19,685 bases of DNA from an uncultured Eubacteriales bacterium (GCA_934476545.1 CAKSOB010000018.1:1-19685), one strand, 5' to 3'; counted from the first letter of the stretch, positions 6,177-14,962 are shown. Notes: generated by a model not told the origin, from the sequence alone. Made by a program: numbers and translations.

Positions 6177-8153
6177 ATGGACAAAAAAACTTTTTACATT
6201 ACAACGCCAATTTATTACCCATCCGGCAAAGCCCACATCGGTCACAGCTACTGCACCGTAGCCAGTGATGCGATTGCACGCTACAAGCGGATGCAGGGTT
6301 ACGATGTAATGTTCCTCACCGGTACCGACGAACACGGTTTGAAGATTGAGCAAAAGGCTGCCGAGGAAGGCGTTACTCCAAAGCAGTATGTAGATAAAAT
6401 CGTAGCAGGCTTCCAAGACCTGTGGAAGCTGTTGGATATTTCCAACGACCGCTTCATTCGCACCACCGATGATTACCATGTAAAAGCCGTTCAGAAAATC
6501 TTCAAAGAGCTGTACGACAAGGGTGAAATCTACAAGGGCGCTTACAAAGGTTGGTACTGCACCCCTTGTGAATCCTTCTGGACAGAAACCCAGCTCAAGG
6601 ATCACAAATGTCCGGACTGCGGCAGAGAAGTAACTTGGTCCGAAGAAGAAGCCTACTTCTTCAAGCTGTCCAACTATGCAGACCGTTTGTTGAAGCTGTA
6701 TGAGGAGCATCCGGATTTCATTCAGCCGGAAAGCAGAAAGAACGAGATGATTCAGTTCATCAAGCGTGGCTTGGAGGATCTTTGCGTTTCCCGTACCAGC
6801 TTTACTTGGGGTATCCCGGTAGACTTTGACCCGAAGCACGTTGTTTATGTTTGGTTGGACGCGCTGACTAACTATATCACCGCACTGGGTTACGGCTCCG
6901 ATAACGACAGCGACTACAAAAAGTACTGGCCGGCAGATGTTCACTTTGTTGGCAAGGAGATCGTTCGGTTCCACACCATCATCTGGCCTGCAATGCTGAT
7001 GGCTCTGGATTTGCCGCTGCCAAAGCAGGTTTACGGTCACGGTTGGCTGCTGTTCGGTGACGGTACCAAAATGTCCAAATCCAAAGGCAACGTCGTAGAC
7101 CCGGTTATTCTGTGCGAGCGTTACGGCGTAGACGCTATCCGTTACTTCCTGCTGAGAGAAATTCCATTCGGCTCTGACGGAAACTTCACCAACGAAGCAC
7201 TGATTTCCCGCATTAACTCCGACTTGGCAAACGACTTGGGCAACCTACTGTCCCGTTCCACCCAGATGGCACAAAAATATTTCGGCGGTGTAATTCCCGC
7301 CGAGCGGGAAAGCGCGCCCATTGACGACGAGCTGATTGCTATGGCAACCGTACTGAAAGAAAAGTGCGATGAGCATGTTTCACATTACCAGTTCTCCAAT
7401 GCACTGGCAGAAATCTGGAAGCTCATTGCTCGCACCAACAAGTACATCGATGAAACCACACCTTGGATTCTCGGCAAAGACGAGAGCCAAAAACCAAGAT
7501 TAGCAGCGGTTCTGTATAACCTGTGCGAGGTTCTGCGCATCATCTCCATTTTGCTGACACCGTTCATGCCAAACACCACCCCGAAAATCCAAGCACAGCT
7601 TGGTGTTAGCGGCGACGCTGTTTCTTACGCAACCGCAGATCAGTGGGGTACTCTGCCTGCCGATGCGGAAATTACAAAGGGAGAAATCCTCTTCCCAAGA
7701 ATTGATGTGGATAAAGAAATTGCAGCGCTGATTGAGATTATCGGCGATACCAGTGGCAAGGCTGCTCCGGCAGAAGAAGTAAAAGCCGAAAAGAAAGATG
7801 CAAAGCAGCCGGAAGGCATTGTTACCATGGAGCAAATCTCCATTGACGACTTCTTTAAGGTAGACCTGCGTGTTGCAAAAATCGAGGCTTGCGAGCCGGT
7901 GAAAAAGTCCAAGAAGCTGCTGAAACTGACCTTGAATGACGGCACCGGAACCCGCACCGTTGCCAGCGGTATTTCTCAGTTCTATCAACCGGAAGAATTG
8001 GTTGGCAAGAGCGTTATTTTGGTTGCCAACCTGAAGCCTGCAAAGCTCTGCGGCGTAGAAAGCCAGGGCATGGTTCTGGCTGCAACCTGCGGCGAAAACG
8101 ACGTTCGTGTTATTTTTGTTGACGGAATGCCGGAGGGCAGCAAGATTTCCTAA
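6177..8153 (+). CDS. metG: Methionyl-tRNA synthetase
   Basis: The protein has 658 residues. The class I signature HIGH is at residues 20-23 and KMSKS at 298-302. A zinc-binding insertion has CX2C pairs at 128/131 and 145/148. An anticodon-binding helical domain follows, then a charged linker rich in Lys, Glu and Ala, and an Arc1p/EMAP-II-like tRNA-binding domain from residue 551 to the end (starting MEQISIDDFF). It charges tRNA-Met with methionine for initiation and elongation. The start at 6177 has an AGAAGG site. There is only a 15-base gap to the LCP gene and no room for a T-box leader, so it is probably read from the LCP promoter. tatD follows, a metG-tatD order common in Bacillota. Identity is certain. 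Confidence 0.98.
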   Translation: MDKKTFYITTPIYYPSGKAHIGHSYCTVASDAIARYKRMQGYDVMFLTGTDEHGLKIEQKAAEEGVTPKQYVDKIVAGFQDLWKLLDISNDRFIRTTDDYHVKAVQKIFKELYDKGEIYKGAYKGWYCTPCESFWTETQLKDHKCPDCGREVTWSEEEAYFFKLSNYADRLLKLYEEHPDFIQPESRKNEMIQFIKRGLEDLCVSRTSFTWGIPVDFDPKHVVYVWLDALTNYITALGYGSDNDSDYKKYWPADVHFVGKEIVRFHTIIWPAMLMALDLPLPKQVYGHGWLLFGDGTKMSKSKGNVVDPVILCERYGVDAIRYFLLREIPFGSDGNFTNEALISRINSDLANDLGNLLSRSTQMAQKYFGGVIPAERESAPIDDELIAMATVLKEKCDEHVSHYQFSNALAEIWKLIARTNKYIDETTPWILGKDESQKPRLAAVLYNLCEVLRIISILLTPFMPNTTPKIQAQLGVSGDAVSYATADQWGTLPADAEITKGEILFPRIDVDKEIAALIEIIGDTSGKAAPAEEVKAEKKDAKQPEGIVTMEQISIDDFFKVDLRVAKIEACEPVKKSKKLLKLTLNDGTGTRTVASGISQFYQPEELVGKSVILVANLKPAKLCGVESQGMVLAATCGENDVRVIFVDGMPEGSKIS

Positions 8154-8172
8154 TGGAAAAGACAGCAAACAC

Positions 8173-8195
8173 AAAGGGGCTTTGCCCCTTTTTTT
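8173..8195 (+). terminator. Intrinsic terminator after metG
   Basis: AAAGGGGC (8173-8180) and GCCCCTTT (8184-8191) form an 8-base-pair stem with a TTT loop, followed by further T residues to 8195. It lies 20 bases after the metG stop and partly separates it from tatD. Confidence 0.88.
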
Positions 8196-8249
8196 GCGCT
8201 CTGCACCTCCCCTTCCCCAAAATTTTTAAGAAAAGGAGCAATCCATCTT

Positions 8250-9047
8250 ATGCGTTCCATTTTTGATACTCATGCTCACTATGATGACGAAGCCTTTGAC
8301 GAAGACAGAGAAACCTTACTGCGTACCCTACCGGAAAAAGGCATCTGCAATGTGGTCAATGTTGGCGCTGACCTGAAAGGCTGCTACGATTCCGTCAAAC
8401 TGGCAGAGGAATACAGCTACATTTATGCGGCAGTCGGTATTCATCCCGGATGTATTGAAGGTTTACCGGCAGATTATTTACAGCAATTAGAAACTCTCCT
8501 CGCCCACCCAAAGGTTGTTGCCGTAGGCGAAATCGGTCTGGATTATTACTACAAAGACAATGCCCCAAAAGATGTGCAAATCGCCGTCTTTGAAGCACAA
8601 CTGCAACTGGCAAAAGAACACGACTTGCCGGTGATTATTCACGACAGAGAAGCCCACGGCGACACCATGACACTGCTGCGAAAGTACAAACCAAAAGGCG
8701 TGGTTCACTGCTTCTCCGGCAGCGTGGAAATGGCAAAGGAAGCGGTTTCTTTGGGGATGTACATCGGGCTGGGCGGCGCTGTTACCTTTAAAAACGCCCG
8801 CCATCCGGTGGAAGTTGCCGCTTCTATTCCGTTAGCCTCTCTGGTTCTGGAAACCGACGCTCCTTATATGACGCCGGTTCCCTTCCGGGGCAAGCGGTGC
8901 GATTCCTCTTTGATTCCTTACACAGCGGAGAAAATCGCACTGGCTCGGAGTGAAAAAGAAGGCTTTATCATCACGCTAAAAGAAATTCTAAACGCTACTA
9001 AGAATAATGCTGCCCGACTGTACGGCATTACACCGGAGGTACTGTAA
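8250..9047 (+). CDS. tatD: TatD family metal-dependent hydrolase (putative DNase)
   Basis: The protein has 265 residues, the usual length for this TIM-barrel family. All expected metal ligands are in place: H8 and H10 in DTHAH, E94 in VGEIGLDYY, H131 in IIHDRE, H153 in VHCFSG and D203 in LETDAPYMTP. TatD proteins are two-metal hydrolases; E. coli members show 3'-5' exonuclease and DNA-repair-linked activity. The physiological substrate in clostridia is not settled. The start at 8250 has an AAAAGGAG site about 12 bases upstream. It follows metG after a terminator and is coupled to the radical SAM gene, which begins two bases after its stop. I saw no clear promoter of its own, so it may depend on read-through past the terminator. 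Confidence 0.95.
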   Translation: MRSIFDTHAHYDDEAFDEDRETLLRTLPEKGICNVVNVGADLKGCYDSVKLAEEYSYIYAAVGIHPGCIEGLPADYLQQLETLLAHPKVVAVGEIGLDYYYKDNAPKDVQIAVFEAQLQLAKEHDLPVIIHDREAHGDTMTLLRKYKPKGVVHCFSGSVEMAKEAVSLGMYIGLGGAVTFKNARHPVEVAASIPLASLVLETDAPYMTPVPFRGKRCDSSLIPYTAEKIALARSEKEGFIITLKEILNATKNNAARLYGITPEVL

Positions 9048-9049
9048 TT

Positions 9050-9670
9050 ATGACCATTACCTATTGTTATAAAGACAACCTGTATGTGAACCTTACCAAC
9101 CGTTGCCCCAACCGTTGCGAGTTTTGTCTGCGCACCACCGGCGATAAAGTAGGCGATTCCGACAGCTTATGGCTGGAACGAGAACCAACCGTAGAGGAAA
9201 TCTGGCAGTCTATTTCGGAGCGGGATTTGTCCCAATACCGCCAGTTGGTGTTCTGCGGCTACGGCGAACCCACCTATCGTTTGGAGGATCTCTTGGAGAT
9301 TGCCAAGCGGGTAAAAGCTGTCAGCAATATTCCTATCCGAATCAATACCAACGGGTTGTCCGACTTAATTCACAAAAAGGATACTACGCCCCTGTTCCAA
9401 AACATTGACAGCGTTTCCGTCAGCTTGAATGCTTCCACACCGGAGAAGTATGACGAGCTGTGTCACTCCATTTACGGACTGGAGGCACTTCCTGCCATCC
9501 TGCGGTTTACCAAAAATGTAAAACGATTTGTCCCACACGTTCGCATGACGGTGGTCGACACCATGAGCAACGAAGAATTGGAGGCTTGCCGCAAATTGTG
9601 TGCGGAAACCGGCGCAGAATTTTGCGTTCGCCACTACACACCAAACTGGCAAGATCCGGAAAAAGCATAA
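9050..9670 (+). CDS. TatD-linked radical SAM protein
   Basis: The protein has 206 residues. The iron-sulfur motif CX3CX2C is at C19, C23 and C26 (CPNRCEFC), preceded by the short strand LYVNLTNR. The SAM-binding GYGEP motif is at residues 70-74, and an INTNG strand follows, giving a compact partial TIM barrel. There is no SPASM or other C-terminal cluster domain. It matches the family named for linkage to TatD (TIGR04038, radical SAM protein, TatD family-associated), which I assign from motif and context, not a search. GGAGG lies inside the tatD end and the start is two bases after the tatD stop, so translation is coupled. The reaction and substrate of this family are not established. The domain call is firm; any function in nucleic-acid or nucleotide metabolism alongside TatD is inference. 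Confidence 0.9.
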   Translation: MTITYCYKDNLYVNLTNRCPNRCEFCLRTTGDKVGDSDSLWLEREPTVEEIWQSISERDLSQYRQLVFCGYGEPTYRLEDLLEIAKRVKAVSNIPIRINTNGLSDLIHKKDTTPLFQNIDSVSVSLNASTPEKYDELCHSIYGLEALPAILRFTKNVKRFVPHVRMTVVDTMSNEELEACRKLCAETGAEFCVRHYTPNWQDPEKA

Positions 9671-9674
9671 AAAA

Positions 9675-9706
9675 AGAACCCTCTTGTTTAAAAGCAAGAG
9701 GGTTCT
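9675..9706. terminator. Bidirectional intrinsic terminator between the radical SAM and GH3 genes
   Basis: AGAACCCTCTTG (9675-9686) pairs perfectly with CAAGAGGGTTCT (9695-9706). The minus strand continues with a T run (complement of 9669-9675); the plus strand has a weaker one. It lies between converging genes ending at 9670 and 9717. Confidence 0.9.
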
Positions 9707-9716
9707 CTGTATTTTG

Positions 9717-11183
9717 TTAGGAAATAATGCCTAAGTTAATTTTTGCCTGTAAGATGCGCAGTACAGATTCATTGATGCGGGACTCTGAAATGGTTCCATC
9801 GTTCACCGCTTCAATCACTGCCGGAATTTGCTCTGTAAAATCGGTGCAGCAAAGCAAGTCGTTGCCTGCCTGTACCGCTGCCACTGCCGCTGTGCCATTG
9901 TCGGTATACGCTCGGATGGCATCCATTACCAAGTCGTCTGTCATCACAACGCCATCATAGCCCAGTTCTTCCCGCAAAATCCGGTGTACCTCCGGAGAAA
10001 GAGAAGCCGGCATATCTTCATCCATGCAAGCGACAATATTGTGAGAAACTAAGATGCAGTCTGCGCCTGCTTTGATGCCTGCTTCAAATGGCAGGAAATC
10101 ACTGGTTTCAAAGGTGCTGTAATCCCGATTGTCATAGGAGATTCCGGTATGGGTATCCACGTTGTTTCCATAGCCGGGGAAGTGCTTCAGCACACTGCCC
10201 ATGCCGGCTTTCTTCATAGCAGTCACCACTTGAGAAACATACTTTGCAGTTGCTTTTCCATTTTTTCCAAAAGCACGAGGATTGATATAGTCGTTCGGGT
10301 TAGTGGAAACATCACTGACCGGTGCAAAGTTCAAATTAATGCCCAAGTTTTCCAAGAATGCAGATTTCTCTGCAACGTCCTCTAAAATCCGATCCATTCC
10401 GCCTTCTGCGTACAATTGCTGTGGGGATTCAAAGGGAGTATCTCGAAATTGTGGGTAGGCACTGGCACGCACAACGGTGCCGCCTTCTTCGTCTACACCT
10501 ACAAACATCGGAATGTTCACACTATCTTGGTAGCTCTCAATGGCCGCCTGCAAACCGGAAACGGTTTGATCCTCAAAATCTCTGCCAAAGAGAATGTAGC
10601 CGCCAACCTGATATTCCTCTGCCAGTGCTGCCGCATCGGTTTCCGGGCAACGGACAATGAACATCTGACCAATCTTTTCTTCCATGGACATGGAGGCGAG
10701 AATTTTTTCCGCCTTGCTAGAGGTTGTGGTTGGCTGCGATTCTTCCGGTTGGCTTTTCTCTGTATCCGGTGCGCTTTCCACCGCAACAGAAACTACCTGC
10801 ACGCCGGTTTCCAAGCTGCCGGTCAACAGCAAAGAGCCGTAGTAAGATACAGTCACCACACTGCCCACCGAAAGGGGTTTGCTGTCAGAAATCGTATTCT
10901 CGATTTTTGTTTCTGCGGTCAACGGAAGTTTATACTCCATTCCGTCCTCCATTTGCAGAGTCAGCTCTGTGTCACTGATTGCCGCAACGGTTCCTTTCAT
11001 TGTTTCCAACACTTGTGACACTGTGGAAGAAACCGTTCCCTGTGCGGAGGAAGCGCTGTCGTTGCCTTCCACACCGCAAGCCGTCAATACCGCAACGAAA
11101 CTCAACAAGCATAGCAATGCCGCTAAACCTTTTCTTACTTTTTTCAAGGAAATCCCCCATTTCATTCCTAGATTTAGTTTCAT
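9717..11183 (-). CDS. Glycoside hydrolase family 3 lipoprotein, beta-N-acetylhexosaminidase (NagZ)-like
   Basis: The protein has 488 residues. A basic N-terminus and hydrophobic helix end in the lipobox LTAC, with the lipidated Cys at 36. A region of about 110 residues (45-135) follows that looks like a small beta domain (GTVAAISDTELTL...), then a Ser/Thr/Pro/Glu linker (about 137-157), then the GH3 barrel (160 to the end). In the barrel KIGQMFIVR, KHFPGYG (333-339), the Asp-Thr-His dyad used by NagZ-type enzymes (D343, H345) and VVMTDDL (the Asp nucleophile region, 413-418) are visible. GH3 enzymes of this type remove N-acetylglucosamine from muropeptides or related glycans, here outside the membrane. 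The start at 11183 has a GGAAGAG site; the longer frame to 11234 would run into a terminator. The exact sugar specificity is unproven. Confidence 0.88.
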   Translation of the reverse strand: MKLNLGMKWGISLKKVRKGLAALLCLLSFVAVLTACGVEGNDSASSAQGTVSSTVSQVLETMKGTVAAISDTELTLQMEDGMEYKLPLTAETKIENTISDSKPLSVGSVVTVSYYGSLLLTGSLETGVQVVSVAVESAPDTEKSQPEESQPTTTSSKAEKILASMSMEEKIGQMFIVRCPETDAAALAEEYQVGGYILFGRDFEDQTVSGLQAAIESYQDSVNIPMFVGVDEEGGTVVRASAYPQFRDTPFESPQQLYAEGGMDRILEDVAEKSAFLENLGINLNFAPVSDVSTNPNDYINPRAFGKNGKATAKYVSQVVTAMKKAGMGSVLKHFPGYGNNVDTHTGISYDNRDYSTFETSDFLPFEAGIKAGADCILVSHNIVACMDEDMPASLSPEVHRILREELGYDGVVMTDDLVMDAIRAYTDNGTAAVAAVQAGNDLLCCTDFTEQIPAVIEAVNDGTISESRINESVLRILQAKINLGIIS

Positions 11184-11213
11184 TTTAATCTCTTCCGATA
11201 AAAAATGCAATAA

Positions 11214-11249
11214 AAAAGAGAAGGCAGGCATCATCCTGTCTTCCCTTTT
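11214..11249 (-). terminator. Intrinsic terminator downstream of clpC
   Basis: On the minus strand AAAAGGGAAGACAGG pairs with CCTGCCTTCTCTTTT around a 6-base ATGATG loop, with one wobble and one mismatch, and ends in a T run. It lies about 90 bases after the clpC stop and only about 30 bases before the GH3 start codon, leaving little room for a separate GH3 promoter after it. Confidence 0.8.
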
Positions 11250-11336
11250 CGTTTTATTACTTTATAAGAGGAAAATCATATTATGCTTGGAATCGCTGCT
11301 TCCCATCGTCAAAGGAGTTTGATTCTTTGGTTCAGA

Positions 11337-13841
11337 TTACTCTGCCGGCTTTTCTTCCGATTTTGCTTCTGCATCACCTGTTACAACTTCAAAGGTGAAC
11401 TTTTCATCCTTGTAGTCGCAAACAGCCTTGCAGCCTTGTGTCAGCTTCCCCTCCAAGATTTGCTCGGAGAGTGCGTCCTCAATCTCGGACTGAATGGCTC
11501 TGCGCAGCGGTCTTGCACCGTAAACCGGATCATAACCGTCCTTAGATACTGCATCCACCGCTGCATCTGTAAAGGTGATGTCCATATCCAGTGCCTTTAC
11601 ACGCTTTTTCAAACCTTCCAGCATATTCCGTGCGATTTGATGGATGTTCTCTTGGCTGAGCTTGTGGAACATAATGGTAGCGTCGATTCTGTTCAGGAAC
11701 TCCGGACGGAACGCCTTCTTCAGCTCCTCCATTACCAATGCTCTTGTCTTGCTCTCCTCCAGTGCAGCATCCAGTTTTTCTTCCTCACTGTTAAAGCCCA
11801 GTGGAGTCTTTTGCTCTGTGATGTGCCGTGCGCCGATGTTAGAAGTCATAATCAAGATGGTGTTCTTGAAATCTACATGGCGACCCTGAGAGTCGGTCAG
11901 AACACCGTCCTCCAGAATTTGCAGCAGGAGGTTGAATACATCCGGATGAGCCTTTTCTACTTCGTCAAACAGGATGACGGAGTATGGCTTAGAGCGAACC
12001 TGATCGGTCAGCTGGCCGCCCTCATCGTAACCAACATAGCCGGGAGGAGAACCAACCAGACGGGACACCGTGTGCTTCTCCATGTACTCGGACATATCCA
12101 GACGAATCATGGCATTTTCATCCCCAAAGACTGCCTCAGCCAACGCTTTGCACAGCTCTGTTTTACCAACACCGGTTGGACCCAGGAAGATAAAGGAACC
12201 GGCAGGACGCTTCGGATCTTTCAGACCTACACGGCTGCGGCGGATTGCCTTTGCCACAGCGGTAACGGCTTCGTCTTGACCAACCACACGCTCATGCAGA
12301 ATTTTTTCCAGTTGCAGCAGGCGTTGGCTCTCCTCAGCGGTCAACTGCACAACCGGAATTCCTGTCCAAGTGGAAACAATGTTTGCAATATCTTCCGGTG
12401 TAACAATGCCGTTGTCCTCACCGTTTTCTTGCTCCCAGCTCTCCTTGGAGGCTTGCAGCTTCTCCCGTGTTTCCTTCTCCTCATCACGGAGCTTTGCAGC
12501 ACGCTCAAAATCTTGTACATTAACAGCGGCTTCCTTTTCTTTCTCCAATTCCTTTACACGATCCTCCAAGGATTTCAGAGAATCCGGTGCGGTAAAGGAG
12601 CGGAGTCGTACTCTGGAGGCAGCCTCATCAATCAGGTCGATGGCTTTATCCGGCAGGAACCGGTCGGCGATATACCGACGGGACAGTTTTACCGCAGACT
12701 CAATGGCATCATCCGGAATCTTTACCTTATGGTGTGCCTCATAGCGGTCACGCAGACCCTTCAGAATTTCGATGGCTTCTTCCTCGGTTGGCTCGCCTAC
12801 CTTAACCGGCTGGAATCGACGCTCCAAAGCAGCGTCTTTTTCAATGTGCTTGCGATACTCACCGGTGGTGGTTGCGCCGATGATTTGCAGCTCGCCTCTT
12901 GCCAGAGAAGGCTTGAGGATGTTTGCAACATCGGAGGACCCCTCGGCGGAACCGGCACCCATAATGGTGTGCAGCTCGTCGATGAACAGGATCACGTTGC
13001 CGCTCTGCTTTACTTCATCCATCACGGCTTTGATTCGCTCCTCAAAGTCGCCACGGTACTTAGTGCCTGCTACCATGCCGGTGAGATCCAGTGCAACCAC
13101 ACGCTTATTCTTCAGGGTTTCCGGTACTTCACCGTTAACGATTTTCAATGCCAGACCCTCTGCCACAGCGGTTTTACCAACACCCGGCTCACCGATCAAG
13201 CAAGGGTTGTTCTTGGTACGGCGGGAAAGAATTTGGATAACACGGTCAATCTCTGTCTGACGACCGATGACCGGATCAATCTCACCTTTCTTTGCCAAAG
13301 CGGTCAAGTCCCGACCGAATTGATCCAAGGTCTTGGTTGCGCCGCCTGCCTTACCGGAGGCTGCACTGCCAGAAGCTACCTGCTCACCCGGCTGATAGTC
13401 ACTGCTGTGGAAAATTTCTTCCAACTCCTCCAGAATATCGTTTGGCTTTACGCCCAAGCCTTGGAGGAACCGAACGCCGTAGCTGTCACCCTCTTCCAAA
13501 ATTGCCATGAGGATGTGCTCAGTACCCACATAATTGTGGTGCAGTTGGGAAGCGTGCATAACAGCAAGCTGCAAAATCCGCTTGGTTCTTGGAGTGAAAT
13601 CATCAATGGTCAGATGGGTCGGTGTGCCGGAACCGATTTGGTTCTTCACAACCTCCTCCAGTGTTTCATAGGTTACACCCAACTTTTGGAGAATTTCAGC
13701 GGCAACGCCGTCGTCTGCTTTCAACAAGCCCAAGAGCAAATGCTCGCTGCCAATATAAGTATGTCCCAACTGCTTTGCCTCTTCAATGGCGCAGTTCATT
13801 GCTTTGTTTGCTTTTTCAGTAAATCCTTTAAATTGATACAT
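11337..13841 (-). CDS. clpC: ATP-dependent Clp protease ATP-binding subunit ClpC
   Basis: The protein has 834 residues, slightly longer than the 810 of B. subtilis ClpC. Two Clp N-terminal repeats (1-145) bind adaptors and phospho-arginine. A small Gly/Ala/Ser linker (about 150-170) leads to AAA+ domain 1 (Walker A GEPGVGKT, 217-224; Walker B ILFIDE). The UVR-containing middle domain (about 410-470) marks ClpC rather than ClpA or ClpB. AAA+ domain 2 (Walker A GPTGVGKT, about 553-560; LFDEVEKAHPD) and the C-terminal domain follow. It unfolds McsB-marked or adaptor-delivered proteins for ClpP, which is not in this window. It is the last gene of the ctsR operon, 75 bases after mcsB. The start at 13841 has a GGAAGGAAG site. 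Identity is certain. Confidence 0.98.
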   Translation of the reverse strand: MYQFKGFTEKANKAMNCAIEEAKQLGHTYIGSEHLLLGLLKADDGVAAEILQKLGVTYETLEEVVKNQIGSGTPTHLTIDDFTPRTKRILQLAVMHASQLHHNYVGTEHILMAILEEGDSYGVRFLQGLGVKPNDILEELEEIFHSSDYQPGEQVASGSAASGKAGGATKTLDQFGRDLTALAKKGEIDPVIGRQTEIDRVIQILSRRTKNNPCLIGEPGVGKTAVAEGLALKIVNGEVPETLKNKRVVALDLTGMVAGTKYRGDFEERIKAVMDEVKQSGNVILFIDELHTIMGAGSAEGSSDVANILKPSLARGELQIIGATTTGEYRKHIEKDAALERRFQPVKVGEPTEEEAIEILKGLRDRYEAHHKVKIPDDAIESAVKLSRRYIADRFLPDKAIDLIDEAASRVRLRSFTAPDSLKSLEDRVKELEKEKEAAVNVQDFERAAKLRDEEKETREKLQASKESWEQENGEDNGIVTPEDIANIVSTWTGIPVVQLTAEESQRLLQLEKILHERVVGQDEAVTAVAKAIRRSRVGLKDPKRPAGSFIFLGPTGVGKTELCKALAEAVFGDENAMIRLDMSEYMEKHTVSRLVGSPPGYVGYDEGGQLTDQVRSKPYSVILFDEVEKAHPDVFNLLLQILEDGVLTDSQGRHVDFKNTILIMTSNIGARHITEQKTPLGFNSEEEKLDAALEESKTRALVMEELKKAFRPEFLNRIDATIMFHKLSQENIHQIARNMLEGLKKRVKALDMDITFTDAAVDAVSKDGYDPVYGARPLRRAIQSEIEDALSEQILEGKLTQGCKAVCDYKDEKFTFEVVTGDAEAKSEEKPAE

Positions 13842-13883
13842 AGGTCATCTTCCTTCCTTATATAGAACAGTCTATGTAATTTT

Positions 13884-13904
13884 CTTCGTGGCTAATCCAC
13901 GAAG
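13884..13904 (-). promoter_or_regulatory. Intercistronic hairpin between mcsB and clpC
   Basis: CTTCGTGG (13884-13891) and CCACGAAG (13897-13904) form a perfect 8-base-pair stem with a 5-base loop. No T run follows on the transcribed strand, so it is not a standard terminator. It may be an RNA-processing or stability element, or a site that shifts clpC level relative to mcsB. This role is inference. Confidence 0.5.
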
Positions 13905-13916
13905 GAGTATAAAGTT

Positions 13917-14948
13917 TTATTTCGTTAAGGCTTCTCGTACCAACTTTGCACGGAGCGCATCTCGCTCCTCTGCCGATAAGCTGCCGCCGTGAGATAAACT
14001 CATGGTGGCGGGCTGTGTTTCGGTCAACAGTCGGTTCATGGTTTCATAAGAAATTCCGGTGAGAACGCCGGTAGAAACACCCAATCGCACATTGGAGATG
14101 AGCTTCATAAACTCATCACTGGAGAGCATTCGTGCGCTTTGCAGAATACCTAGCGACCGAGCGATGGCATCCACTCGTTTGTTGTCGGATACCAGTTTGG
14201 TTCTTGCCTCCCGCTCCTGCTCTACCAACTGCATGGTAATGGAGCGCAGGTTGTTGATGGCTTCTTCTTCGCTCAGACCCAAGGACACCTGATTGGAAAG
14301 CTGATACAGCGCGCCCACCGGCTCACTGCCCTCTCCGTAGGTACCTCTCAGTGTCAATCCCAGTTTGGAAAGGTGGTTGGTGATGCGACCCAACTGACCG
14401 CTGCTTTGCAGTGCCGGCAGATGCAGCATGACCGAAGCCCGCATTCCCGTACCCAAATTCGTAGGACACTGGGTCAAATACCCTAAGGTAGGATCAAAGG
14501 CGAAGTGCAAGGAGGTATTCAGCGCATCATCCAAGGCGTTGGCGATTTGATAGGTTTTTTCTAATGCCAATCCTTCCTGCATGGCTTGAATCCGCAGGTG
14601 GTCTTCTTCATTTACCATAATGGAGATGCTTTCATCCGGTGACAGGAACAGTGCCCGACCGGTGTTTTTCCGAATAAAATCCGGGCTGACCAAATGGCGT
14701 TCCACCATGGAAACCAACTCGGTCTTTGTCATGTCTTGCAGTTCTTCATAATGAAGGCTGCCGGAAATGGCGTTGCTGCTGTGCTCCACCGCGCGGCGAA
14801 CCGCTTGCTCCACCACTCTTGCCTGCTCCTCATTCATCCTGCAAGGAAACGGAATCTTTGGAAGATTTCTTGCCAATCGAATCCGAGTACTGATAACCAC
14901 ATCGCCCTCCGGACCGCTTCGAGATTGCCATTTTTGTAGTTCTGCCAT
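13917..14948 (-). CDS. mcsB: Protein-arginine kinase McsB
   Basis: The protein has 343 residues and belongs to the ATP:guanido phosphotransferase family. Conserved features are the nucleotide-binding arginines in STRIRLARN (20-28), the acceptor-site NEEDH (113-117), the active-site Cys region TQCPTNLGTGMRAS (C161), and the C-terminal RDALRA (329-334), which matches the RDXXRA phospho-arginine pocket used for allosteric control in McsB. It phosphorylates arginines on misfolded proteins and on CtsR, tagging them for ClpCP. The ATG at 14948 is preferred because AGGAGG sits 8 bases upstream; an in-frame GTG at 14957 lies inside that ribosome site. The start is 14 bases after the mcsA stop, so the kinase and its activator are coupled. 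Identity is very secure. Confidence 0.97.
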   Translation of the reverse strand: MAELQKWQSRSGPEGDVVISTRIRLARNLPKIPFPCRMNEEQARVVEQAVRRAVEHSSNAISGSLHYEELQDMTKTELVSMVERHLVSPDFIRKNTGRALFLSPDESISIMVNEEDHLRIQAMQEGLALEKTYQIANALDDALNTSLHFAFDPTLGYLTQCPTNLGTGMRASVMLHLPALQSSGQLGRITNHLSKLGLTLRGTYGEGSEPVGALYQLSNQVSLGLSEEEAINNLRSITMQLVEQEREARTKLVSDNKRVDAIARSLGILQSARMLSSDEFMKLISNVRLGVSTGVLTGISYETMNRLLTETQPATMSLSHGGSLSAEERDALRAKLVREALTK

Positions 14949-14962
14949 ATTGCCCACCTCCT

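Noticed and set aside
11283..13865. Open frame of 860 codons on the plus strand opposite clpC
   Set aside because: It mirrors a certain clpC gene, has no ribosome site or recognisable domain, and its Cys/Gln/Leu-rich translation is what codon bias on the other strand produces.
13842..13916. Terminator between mcsB and clpC
   Set aside because: The stem is good but is followed by AAAATTAC on the transcribed strand, not a T run.
14949..14957. GTG start for mcsB at 14957
   Set aside because: The GTG lies inside the AGGAGGTG ribosome site. The ATG at 14948 has the proper spacing.
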